Shown here piece by piece: positions 41,361 to 50,458 of a DNA stretch of 64,000 nt. The stretch lies in the NCBI RefSeq assembly GCF_900102725.1, contig NZ_FNJW01000008.1, positions 1,948,501 through 2,012,500 on the forward strand, written 5' to 3'. The position numbers and the translations under genes were made by a program. A model generated the notes under the pieces. That model was not told the origin of the DNA. It saw only the letters and a program-made list of their open reading frames with translations, and did not search any database. Every line of letters starts with the position of its first letter. The first letter of the stretch is position 1. The stretch is from Carnobacterium viridans. GTDB lineage: Bacteria; Bacillota; Bacilli; Lactobacillales; Carnobacteriaceae.

Positions 41361-42754
41361 TGGGAGAAGTACCAGAACGCGAGAATTACCAATTCGGCTT
41401 TCATGATGACGTGAAATCTGTTTATACAACAGGTAAAGGACATTCTGAAGCAACCGTTCGAGAAATTTCAAAACGCAAACAAGAACCAGACTGGATGTTG
41501 GATTACCGTTTGAGAGCCTACGATCATTTCAATAAACGACCGATGCCTGAATGGGGAGCGGATCTATCAGAAATCGACTTTGATAATATCACTTATTACA
41601 AAACCGTCAGCAATCAACCGGAGCGCAGTTGGGAAGACGTGCCGGATAAAATCAAAGAAACCTTTGAACGTATTGGGATTCCAGAAGCCGAACGCAAATA
41701 TTTAGCGGGCGCCGGAGCACAATACGAATCTGAAGTGGTTTACCACAACATGAAAGAAGAATTTGAAAAAATGGGGATCGTTTTCACCGATACCGATACA
41801 GCTCTAAAAGAATACCCAGAAATCTTCAAAGAACATTTTGGAACAGTCGTACCAGCAACCGACAATAAATTAGCAGCTTTAAATTCAGCAGTCTGGTCTG
41901 GTGGAACGTTTATTTATGTTCCAAAAGGCGTGCGCTGTGACGTGCCATTGCAAATGTACTTTCGCATCAACGATGAAGCAATGGGCCAATTCGAACGGAC
42001 GTTGATTGTGGTGGATGAAGGCGCGAGTGTGCATTACGTCGAAGGCTGTACCGCACCAACTTTTTCATCCAGTAGTCTGCATGCCGCCATCGTTGAGATA
42101 GTGGTCAAAAAAGACGCTTACTGCCGTTACACAACGATCCAAAACTGGTCCAACAATGTCTACAACTTAGTAACCAAACGTGCTGTAGCCGAAGAAGGAG
42201 CCACTATGGAATGGATTGACGGCAACCTTGGAGCCAAAACCACGATGAAATACCCAAGTATCCATTTAAATGGACGCGGAGCTAGAGGAACCATGCTGTC
42301 GATTGCGATGGCAGGAGCCGAGCAAAACCAAGATACCGGCGCAAAAATGATCCATAACGCACCAAACACCTCAAGTTCAATTGTCTCAAAATCAATCGCT
42401 AAAGACGGTGGAGAAGTCAATTACCGCGGACAAGTGACGTTTGGCAAAAACTCAGGCGGATCCATCTCACATATTGAATGTGACACGATTATCATGGATG
42501 ACTTATCCAAGTCCGATACCATTCCATTCAACGAGATCCACAATGGAAATGTCTCACTCGAACACGAAGCTAAAGTTTCTAAAATTTCAGAAGAACAACT
42601 CTATTACTTGATGAGCCGCGGATTGACCGAACAAGAAGCTACCGAAATGATTGTTATGGGATTTGTTGAACCTTTTTCAAAAGAACTCCCAATGGAATAC
42701 GCAGTGGAATTGAATCGATTGATTGCATATGAGATGGAAGGTAGTGTGGGGTGA
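41360..42754 (+). CDS. sufB: Fe-S assembly scaffold SufB
   Basis: The main scaffold subunit (464 residues) of SufBCD. Features are [29 protein letters not shown] and the C-terminal [14 protein letters not shown]. It starts within the sufU stop codon. No terminator follows; instead AT-rich sequence with a broken OLD nuclease begins 85 bp later, which suggests the operon end was replaced by an insertion. Confidence 0.96.
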
Positions 42755-42838
42755 TTTTAAAGTGAGTTACATGAGTAAAGATATTCTGTCTAGCTTAATT
42801 TTGACAAATCAGATAAGTATAAAAAAGGAGATTAAAAA

Positions 42839-44791
42839 ATGATATTAGACAAACTAACTATTAAAGGGTTTAGGCGTCATGAAGAAATAAATATTTTTTT
42901 TCAGATACAACTTTCTTAATAGGAGAAAATAATGTAGGGAAAAGTACTATATTAGAAATTATAAACACACTATTTAATGATACAGTAAAAAAACTTGTTG
43001 AAACAGATTATTATAGTTACTTACTACCAGATGGGGAAATTTTTTCTTGTGATTCAGTAACTCATAGAAGCTAAAATTAAGGACTTACCGTCGGAAGCTG
43101 AAACATGGAGAGGTTTTAAAGGTAGAATTTTCAAGGAAAATCATTCTAGTATAAATGAAAATGGTAATGAAATTACAAACTCAACTAATGTATTATACTA
43201 TAAAAAGGTTTATCAAAAAAATACAGATAGGAAAATATACATAAAGAATCATCCTTCAAAATTAAATGAGCCTTTTTTAGATATCAATACAATAAATGAA
43301 TTTATTAAATTGGGATTTCCAGAAGAATTAATAGAGCAAGATAATACTATAGAACCTAAGATAAATTTGCCTAAAGATAGAGATAAAAAATTTTCAAAAG
43401 CAGATAAAAACAAATTCTTAGAAAAATATGAATCTGATTTTGATTTCTTTGATTATGATAAAGATAGCAATGAAGAATGGAAGGAGAATCCAGGTGGTTT
43501 TTCTTCAAACGTTCTATCTAAACTGCCTAAAGTAATAATGATTCCAGTAAACGATGGTCTAGATAATTTTAGTAGTGGAACCGGAGCCATGCAATCTATA
43601 TTAAAAGATTTGTTTAATGTTGTTCGCTCAAAGTCTTTAAATTATATAGAAGCAGATAAACATTTAAAATTGCTGGCTGCAGAATTAGATCCACAGGATG
43701 AATCATCTGATTTTGGATTAATGATGAAAGATCTAAATGGAATCATTGATGGCGTATTCTCCGGGATAGGTTTAAATGCTTATGCAAGTTTATCAGACCC
43801 TCAAGCATCGATAAAACCTACTTTCAATGTTAACATGACAAGTAATGTCACTACACCAATCGCGAATCAAGGTACTGGTGTAGTTAGGTCAGCTGTCTTT
43901 GCATTATTACGTTATCGAGCTCAAGTGACTCATTCAGAAAGTCCATTGATAATATGTTTTGAAGAGCCAGAGATATATTTGCATCCAAATGCAGCTAATC
44001 AAATGAGAGAGACTATATATTCATTATCTTCTATAGAGAATAATCAGATTGTTTGTACAACACATTCACCATATATGATAGATTTAAGTAAGAAACCTAA
44101 CCAAATTTTAAATTATATTAGTTTAGAAAAGAAAGATATATATATATCAGATGAATTAGTAAAAACAAAAGTAACCCAAAATAAACCATTTAACATAATG
44201 AAAGGTTTTAAGGATTTAGTAGAACGGGACAAAGATTACATAAAACTTATTCTTAAAATGGATGATTATCTTTCAAGAGTATTTTTTTCACAAAGAGTAC
44301 TAATTGTAGAGGGCGATACTGAGGAAGTGGTATTAAGACACACTATTTCCTTAATGCCTAAGGAGTTAAGAGACAAAGTTTTAAATAATTGGCAGATTAT
44401 AAGAGCAAGAGGCAAGCCTGTGATTATTTCGTTAATAAAGTATTTAAAAGCTCTAGGAATAGAACCTTCTGTAATGCATGATAAAGATAGCGAGACCCCA
44501 GGTGCTATGATTATGAATAAACCCATAAAAAATGCATTAGGAAACGATAAATATTTAACTACACTTGAAAATTGTATAGAAGATATTTTGGGATATACTC
44601 CTCCAAATTCAGAGAAACCTTACAAAGCATATAAATATGTTACAGAAAACTGGAAAGTTTGGGAAGATGTCACTGAGACTTGGAAGGAAATTGTTAATAA
44701 TATTTTTAATGAGGTCAATGAAGATTGCAAGCAAAGTTCTGTAGAAGCAGAAACAGAAACAGAAAAAGTTAAATTAATTACTAATAGTTAA
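42839..44791 (+). pseudogene. OLD-family ATP-dependent endonuclease, frameshifted
   Basis: An AAA ATPase plus Toprim nuclease of the OLD family, broken by two compensating frameshifts. The start ATG 42839 (RBS AAAAAAGGAG) encodes MILDKLTIKGFRRHEEIN, then stops at 42917-42919. The next part, with Walker A GENNVGKST, is in the other frame from the T8 run at 42894-42901 to a stop at 43072. The original frame is open from 43061 to the end. Later motifs are the Walker B region LIICFEEPEIYLHP, TTHSPYMIDLS, and the Toprim residues in LIVEGDTEEVV and MHDKDSE. It is clearly more AT-rich than suf. OLD proteins act in phage defence. No UvrD-like partner is present, so it is not an obvious Gabija pair. 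Sequencing error or slippage is the alternative to decay. Confidence 0.8.
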
Positions 44792-44989
44792 CTTTTATAT
44801 TTTAAAAACGGCTTTGTAAGTCCAAGTCGGGAGCGTCAATGGTGTTTGATAGTTCAACGACTTTCGTGGGATATTATTTCTTTTGTTTGCGATGATATCC
44901 GCCACCGTGAATTACCAGCAGGTTATGGTGACTTTAATTCTATAGGGGAACTCACTTGTTTTCCATTTAGACAAAATAAAGGACGTTAG
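44792..44989 (+). other. Open frame continuing after the OLD stop
   Basis: The frame of the OLD gene stays open for 65 more codons after its stop, ending at a TAG at 44987-44989 inside a hairpin. The sequence looks protein-like (RERQWCLIVQRLSWDIIS, RELPAGYGDFNS) but I do not recognise it. It may be a remnant of another gene or chance. It has no RBS of its own. Confidence 0.3.
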
Positions 44990-45018
44990 TGAGATTTCTC
45001 TCACCAACGTCCTTTATT
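44975..45018. terminator. Terminator of the peptide transporter operon
   Basis: A stem of about 20 bp with one mismatch (44975-44994 with 44999-45018) and a 4-nt loop lies 33 bp past the stop of the minus-strand binding-protein gene. It has T-rich flanks on the minus strand. Confidence 0.7.
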
Positions 45019-45050
45019 GTACAACCACGAAGAGCCGTTTTTTTATGAGT

Positions 45051-46874
45051 TTAGTTCGCTGAATCTAAATAATTTTGATAGAATTCTTCTACTTTAGCTG
45101 GATCGGCTACTAACTCATTTCCAGTGTCGACTAACGGACTAACAGTCGAGTAAGCTTTTAATTTCAAACCATCGTAAGCAGAACTGATTTCATCTTGGTT
45201 GATGGAGTAAAGAATCGATTTACGCAAATCGGCACTATCAGAAACATCCCGTCCATTGGTATTGAACAACATGTACGTTACACCATTACTTGGCATACTT
45301 TGTAATGTTAAGCTGTCTTCGCCTTCAACAACGTCATATTTTGTTTCATCTAATCCATACAATAAGTGGATTTCACCAGAACGTAAAGCAGATAGGGCAC
45401 TATCCGCATCTCCGATAAAACGAACCGTCACATTAGCAATCTGTGCTTCGTTTTCTGTTCCAGCCATATAAGCCGGATTTTTTTGGAAAGTTGCGGCATA
45501 GTCGTCTTTTTGGATCATGATGTAAGGACCGCTGGCATACAAATGATTGTCATATGTTTCGCCTTTTGTTACGGTCCGTTGGTCTCCGTAAGGGATATCA
45601 GTAGTGATATCAAAGTTTTCGATATCGTATGTGTTGATGCTTTCAACTTGTTCTTGTGACACGATTCCTGCAGATTGGTGCGCCAAGTAGTTTAAGACTT
45701 GCGGGAAAGGTTCTGTTGTGGTCATTTTGATCACTTGGTAATTTCCTGAAGCATTATCAACTTGTTCTGCATCTTCTACAACTGCAGCAATAGGAGCTTC
45801 TAAACCAGCTTCTAAAGCTTCTTTGACAGACCCGCTGCCGTCAGACAACTGAGCATTTTCAAGTTCAGCAAGATCTGTAACCAAGCTAGCCGAGTCGATG
45901 TGCTCATGTAAACTGTACGTCCGGTGGTCTGGTACAGAATTCGGATTTTTTGCGCGGTTTAATGAGAAAATAGCATCTTGACCACTGACCATTTTACCAG
46001 TATCGACAGCTTGTCCATCTTCAACGGCTGCAAAATTAATATCATCGCGTAAAATGAAGTAGTAATCCGAGTTGCCGTCTGCGATTGCGTGGTTGTAACT
46101 TAAAGAGCCATCAGAAACAACTTTGTCATCATCTGTTAAGTTCACTAAGCGGACATACATATTCGTATTCAATTGATTAATCGATCCGTCATTGCCTTTG
46201 ATAGGGTCTAATGAAGTCAAATCTCCCATCGTTTGCGTCAACAGCAGGGATTCTGTATCGTTCAAAGCTGTATCGTTAAATTGCACGTTTTCCCAAGCAA
46301 AAGCACGTGATTTTGACAAACGAATAGAATCAGGCTTTAAGAGTTCGCTGTTAAATGCTTGAGCTTTTAAAGAAGTATACAGCGGGGCGATATAAGCATT
46401 TTCAGTAACTAAGACATCTTCTAATTCTTTATACGTTTGAGTATACTCATCAGCAGTTTGCAGAGCTGCTTCATCAATCAAAGCATCTACTTCGCTGTTT
46501 GACATGCTGCTGTTATCGCCGTCTGTAATAAATAAAGAACGCACAGCATAGTCAGGATTTCCGGTTACAGTTGTCCAGCTTGAGATCGCTAGATCATAAT
46601 TACCAGCTTCTTTTTGGGTTTGGAAACTAGCATAGTCCGGCTGAGTATTCAATTTTACATCGAAGCCATTTTTGATCAATTGATCTCTGACGATATTCAT
46701 GTCGGTTTCATTGCTTGAAGTGCCTAATAGTTCAATGGTATTTTTTGCCGTTGTTTCACTCGTCGAAGCAGCAGAGTTGCCGTTGCTCGCTTGGTCTTCT
46801 GTTTGCACACCACAAGCTGCTAATAAAACCACACCAGCTGTAAGAGTTAGTAGAGATAATAATCGTTTTTTCAT
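45051..46874 (-). CDS. Peptide ABC transporter binding lipoprotein, circularly permuted
   Basis: A 607-residue SBP_bac_5-type (OppA/DppA) lipoprotein with a signal peptide and lipobox LAAC-G (Cys21). The order of its parts is unusual. Residues 45-201 resemble the part that normally ends the family: GNYDLAISSW, NSEVDALIDEA and ENAYIAPLY. Residues 208-607 resemble the normal start and middle: GDLTSLDP, ILRDDINFAA, ALRSGEIHLLYG, FNTNGRDVSDSADLRKSI and INQDEIS. The protein ends at the point where the usual C-terminal part would begin (DPAKVEEFYQ). It is the third gene of an operon behind two permeases and a Cys-type T-box. The peptide specificity is unknown. Confidence 0.85.
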   Translation of the reverse strand: MKKRLLSLLTLTAGVVLLAACGVQTEDQASNGNSAASTSETTAKNTIELLGTSSNETDMNIVRDQLIKNGFDVKLNTQPDYASFQTQKEAGNYDLAISSWTTVTGNPDYAVRSLFITDGDNSSMSNSEVDALIDEAALQTADEYTQTYKELEDVLVTENAYIAPLYTSLKAQAFNSELLKPDSIRLSKSRAFAWENVQFNDTALNDTESLLLTQTMGDLTSLDPIKGNDGSINQLNTNMYVRLVNLTDDDKVVSDGSLSYNHAIADGNSDYYFILRDDINFAAVEDGQAVDTGKMVSGQDAIFSLNRAKNPNSVPDHRTYSLHEHIDSASLVTDLAELENAQLSDGSGSVKEALEAGLEAPIAAVVEDAEQVDNASGNYQVIKMTTTEPFPQVLNYLAHQSAGIVSQEQVESINTYDIENFDITTDIPYGDQRTVTKGETYDNHLYASGPYIMIQKDDYAATFQKNPAYMAGTENEAQIANVTVRFIGDADSALSALRSGEIHLLYGLDETKYDVVEGEDSLTLQSMPSNGVTYMLFNTNGRDVSDSADLRKSILYSINQDEISSAYDGLKLKAYSTVSPLVDTGNELVADPAKVEEFYQNYLDSAN

Positions 46875-46930
46875 TGCACTTAACCTCCAAGTTTTTTTAT
46901 TGTCTATAAAACAAAGATAATGAACCCTTA

Positions 46931-48394
46931 TTAATTCAATTTTGGATCGGTGGCATCTCGGATACCATCGCCTAAGAAATTAAACGATAAAACCAGCAGG
47001 ATAATCGCTAACCCTGGATAGATCGCCAAATACGGACTAGTCTCTAAGTATTGGCTGCCGATCCTTAAAATATTTCCCCACTCTGGAATGTGAGGTTCAA
47101 CCCCAAGTCCAAGATAACTTAAACTGCTTGTCGAAATAACGGCCGTTCCGATTGTTAACGTTGAACGAACGATCATTGGAGCCATCGCATTCGGGATAAC
47201 ATGCCTTGAAATGATCCGGCCGTTAGTTTGTCCCAAAGCCCGAGCTGATTCAATGTATTCCAAATTGCTGACTTGCATGACATTGGCTCGCATCGTTCTA
47301 GCATAAGATGGAATCGAGCCTAAACTTAATGCAATGACTAAGTTCGTTGTTGAAGCGCCAAATGCCGCTATGATCGTAATGGCTAACAGCATGCCGGGAA
47401 TGGCGTAAAGCACATCCAATAATCGCATGATCACGTTGTCGGTCGTACGGCCGTAAAAACCAGATATTGCGCCTAAAACACCGCCAACGACTAAAGGAAT
47501 AGCAGTTGCGATCAAACCGACAGACAACGAAATTTGTGTGCCGAAAATAATTCTTGAAAAAACATCGCGTCCATAATTATCCGTGCCAAAAGGATAACGT
47601 AAAGAAGGACTTTGCAAAATCGAGCTGTAGTCATTTTGAACCGCAAAAGAATAACTAAACGTCCAATTACAGGTAACCGCCAGCATGATCAAAAAAGTAA
47701 TGAACAGCAGTCCAAGCAAAGCGGCTTGATTTTTGATCAACTTTTCGCGAATACTGGTTTGACGTTTCCCTATGTGGTCGGGTTTATTATTTTGATACAA
47801 AGAAGCTGCGACAAAAAAGACAAGTATGTTCCCTGTAAGACCGGTCAGCGCCAGTATGAGCAACGTTATTTTTTGAACCGTTGGCTGCCAGTCAAACCAT
47901 CTTTGTCCAAAGGCTAAAACGAAGCTATGGAAAATCAGAGAAGCAATCATCAGATAAAAGAGCGGTAAAAAAGTGTTCGATACAAACGGTTTGAACACAT
48001 TCAATGCCGTCACAGCAATGACGAGTACATCTACCAACACCATATAAATAGCATAAATCAGGCTAGTCGTTAGTGTTTTTTTCAGCGTGATGATTCCTGA
48101 AATAAAAGCAAAGATATTTCCAATCAAAAGACTAAAGAGCATGACCACTGAAAGGATTTTAACTGAAGGAAGTTTTATTTCAGCATGGAAATCGTCTTTT
48201 TTGACCATTTGGAGTAACCATTGGTGTACTAAACTGACGAGTACATTTAAAACACCTATTCCTAGAATCACCGGTTTAAATCCAAACGGCTGAAATTGAA
48301 TGCTCAGCAGTATCCATAATGCGGCATACCCCCAAGTCAATCCATTGTTGAAGCGGATTTGTTGGTAAACTAAATTTGTTTGGTATGATTTCAC
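46931..48394 (-). CDS. Peptide ABC transporter permease (DppC-like) with N-terminal extension
   Basis: A 487-residue permease; typical DppC/OppC proteins have about 300. The C-terminal 270 residues are canonical: the N-terminal permease helix LLGLLFITFLIMLAV, PFGTDNYGRDVFSRI and the coupling loop SARALGQTNGRIISRHVIPNA. The first 215 residues add about six predicted membrane segments of unknown role. The start is a GTG at 48394; AGGTGT lies upstream. It is 17 bp after the partner permease and 56 bp before the binding protein. Confidence 0.88.
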   Translation of the reverse strand: MKSYQTNLVYQQIRFNNGLTWGYAALWILLSIQFQPFGFKPVILGIGVLNVLVSLVHQWLLQMVKKDDFHAEIKLPSVKILSVVMLFSLLIGNIFAFISGIITLKKTLTTSLIYAIYMVLVDVLVIAVTALNVFKPFVSNTFLPLFYLMIASLIFHSFVLAFGQRWFDWQPTVQKITLLILALTGLTGNILVFFVAASLYQNNKPDHIGKRQTSIREKLIKNQAALLGLLFITFLIMLAVTCNWTFSYSFAVQNDYSSILQSPSLRYPFGTDNYGRDVFSRIIFGTQISLSVGLIATAIPLVVGGVLGAISGFYGRTTDNVIMRLLDVLYAIPGMLLAITIIAAFGASTTNLVIALSLGSIPSYARTMRANVMQVSNLEYIESARALGQTNGRIISRHVIPNAMAPMIVRSTLTIGTAVISTSSLSYLGLGVEPHIPEWGNILRIGSQYLETSPYLAIYPGLAIILLVLSFNFLGDGIRDATDPKLN

Positions 48395-48411
48395 TTAAGA
48401 GACACCTGCTT

Positions 48412-49842
48412 TCATCGTCCGCTTTTGATCCGAGAACGAATTCGTGGATCAATAAAGCTGTAAAGTAAGTCAATAAAGACATTGACCATCGATAAGATAA
48501 CGGCGATATAAATAACGCCGCCCATAACACTTGGGATATCTGGAACAAACTGTTTATCGACAATATAGCTCCCTACACCATTGATATTAAATACTTTTTC
48601 CGTCACAGAGGAGCCGCCCAGCATTCCGCCAAACTGTAAGCCAATAATCGTAACGATCGGAATCAAAGCGTTTGGTACGGCATGCCGCAGAATAACTCTT
48701 CTAGTTGACAGGCCTTTAGCTCGGGCTGTCAAAATGTAATCTTCATTGATGACTTCCAGTGTCGATGAACGGGTCATTCGCGCAACCGAAGCCATCAAGC
48801 CCGTTCCCAGAACAACGGCTGGCATAATAAGAGAAACCAGATTGTCCGCATTGTAAGTAGCCGGCAGCCACCCTAAGTTGATAGAGAATGTCAAAATAAA
48901 GATCAATCCTTGCCAGAAACTAGGAATGGATATTCCGATCAAAGCAATCAACATAAAAAGATGGTCAAACGTTGTGTTAGCTTTAACCGCTGCATAAATT
49001 CCAGCAGGGAGAGCAACTACAACGGAAAGCGCCAAGGCGAATAAAGTCAATTGTAAAGTGACTGGGAAGCGACGCATGATCATTGTTACAACACGTTCAT
49101 TTCCTTCAAAAGCATTGCCTAGATCAAATGTGAAAATACCTTTGATGGTTCGGCCCAACTGGATCAGATAAGGATCATCTAAGCCATGAACAGCATTAAA
49201 GTTGATAATTTGTTCAGGCGTTGCTTGTACTCCTAAAATGTTTGTCGCTGAATCTGAAGGCGATAAGTACAATAAAGTAAAGACGATAATGGTAACGCCG
49301 ATAATAACGAACACCATCATAATTAAGCGATCAACAATGTAGCGCAACGTAGGAATAGAGACGATCAACAAGAGTACATACATAGGCAAGCCCAGAAATA
49401 GAGACAAAACAAAACCCAGCGGCTGCTGCAGCCATTTGACGGTTTCATTCAAGAAACTGGGCTGCTCGCTAGTTGATTCTTGGTAATAAGCCAATGTACG
49501 CTCCTTTAGTTCTTTTTGATAAGCCGTCTGATAAAGTTCATTCACTCTTTTTTCCATCTGTGCTTTCGAGCTGTTTTGCTGCAGAAAATCAGCCTTTCGT
49601 TTTTCTTGGTTCAGAAGGTTTTCCTTTAAAGCCGCTGCCGCACCGCTTTCTTCAAATGTTCGTTTGATTTTTTGCTCTACAGCGTGTAATTCAGATAAGC
49701 GATTCTTTAGTAAGTAGCGGATGAGCACGAGCAGTTGAAACGGGAAGCTGAGCAAACCTAAACCCAAGGCAATAATGCGTTGCTGAGAAGCTTCTTGATA
49801 AGATTGACTGATCGTTTGCAGCCAATTTGGTTTGGCGTGCAT
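48412..49842 (-). CDS. Peptide ABC transporter permease (DppB-like) with N-terminal extension
   Basis: A 476-residue permease with a canonical DppB domain from about residue 165: VIIGVTIIVFTLLYLSP, FDLGNAF, and the coupling loop TARAKGLSTRRVILRHAVPNA. The N-terminal 160 residues add a hydrophobic segment (20-42), a charged, probably coiled-coil stretch (about 50-125) and another hydrophobic hairpin. The ATG follows GGAGGAAATGCC. It is the first gene after the Cys-type T-box leader. Confidence 0.88.
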   Translation of the reverse strand: MHAKPNWLQTISQSYQEASQQRIIALGLGLLSFPFQLLVLIRYLLKNRLSELHAVEQKIKRTFEESGAAAALKENLLNQEKRKADFLQQNSSKAQMEKRVNELYQTAYQKELKERTLAYYQESTSEQPSFLNETVKWLQQPLGFVLSLFLGLPMYVLLLIVSIPTLRYIVDRLIMMVFVIIGVTIIVFTLLYLSPSDSATNILGVQATPEQIINFNAVHGLDDPYLIQLGRTIKGIFTFDLGNAFEGNERVVTMIMRRFPVTLQLTLFALALSVVVALPAGIYAAVKANTTFDHLFMLIALIGISIPSFWQGLIFILTFSINLGWLPATYNADNLVSLIMPAVVLGTGLMASVARMTRSSTLEVINEDYILTARAKGLSTRRVILRHAVPNALIPIVTIIGLQFGGMLGGSSVTEKVFNINGVGSYIVDKQFVPDIPSVMGGVIYIAVILSMVNVFIDLLYSFIDPRIRSRIKSGR

Positions 49843-49912
49843 GGCATTTCCTCCTTTCGGTTTTTTATTTTTTTAGTGATTCGTTAGATGTGATTTTTCC
49901 TGAAAAACAAAC

Positions 49913-50268
49913 AAAAAAGCCCTTAAACGGCTCTTCTTCATATGATGAAGAGCTGTTTAAGGGCAAAATGCAATATTTTACGGTTCCACCTTAATGGTTA
50001 CAAAGAGAAAAAGAACTGCCATTCTTGTTTTACTTTGTATGCTTAATTCGGTACGGCGCCATAAATAACAGACGGATATACCGATTTGCTGTAACGGGCA
50101 AACCCGATATGGTCTAAAGAAATGTTCATTCAACCATACAACTCCAAGATGCACTTCCAAATTTTCTTCCAGATCCCTTTCCACCAGACGGGACTCGCTG
50201 TGCTGTCATCCAACTTGTACTTTTCTTTTCATCGTTTTTCAGAGGTGTTCACTTGTCTAACTAGACAT
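49913..50268 (-). promoter_or_regulatory. T-box riboswitch, cysteine type
   Basis: On the minus strand: a stem I element GATGAAAAGAAAAGTAC, then the specifier loop GGAAG-TGC-ATCTTGGAG with TGC at 50153-50151. The T-box AAGGTGGAACCG lies at 49992-49981, and the terminator stem is 49919-49928 with 49955-49964, ending in a T run. The UGGA bulge pairs with U73-CCA, the discriminator of tRNA-Cys, which agrees with the TGC codon. It should allow transcription of the transporter when cysteine is scarce. Confidence 0.88.
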
Positions 50269-50269
50269 A

Positions 50270-50298
50270 AATATAGCAAACACTCTTATATTCGTCAA
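50270..50298 (-). promoter_or_regulatory. Promoter of the T-box/peptide transporter operon
   Basis: On the minus strand: TTGACG (50298-50293), a 17-bp spacer and TATATT (50275-50270). Confidence 0.78.
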
Positions 50299-50458
50299 GC
50301 GATTAAGTGAAAAACTTTTAATTAGTAAGTAACAGGGTTTATTTTTAGATTGAATCGTGTTACATTTCTAAGCAAGAGAACTGCCATTTAATACCTAAAA
50401 CAGCCTAAACAGGATCATCTTTATTTATTTTGACTAAGAATGGTTAAAGGAGTCGCTT

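Noticed and set aside
42801-42823. Promoter for the OLD gene at TTGACA 42801
   Set aside because: The only TATAAA is 11 bp downstream, too close for a sigma-A promoter.
42839-44791. Gabija (GajA-GajB) defence system
   Set aside because: No UvrD-like GajB gene follows; only a lone OLD-type gene with broken frame is present.
45051-46874. Binding protein as a fusion of two partial genes by misassembly
   Set aside because: The signal peptide, the permuted segment and the main part form one continuous frame of normal total length, and all expected parts occur once.
49978-50184. Minus-strand reading frame before the peptide permease
   Set aside because: It lies entirely inside the T-box leader RNA.
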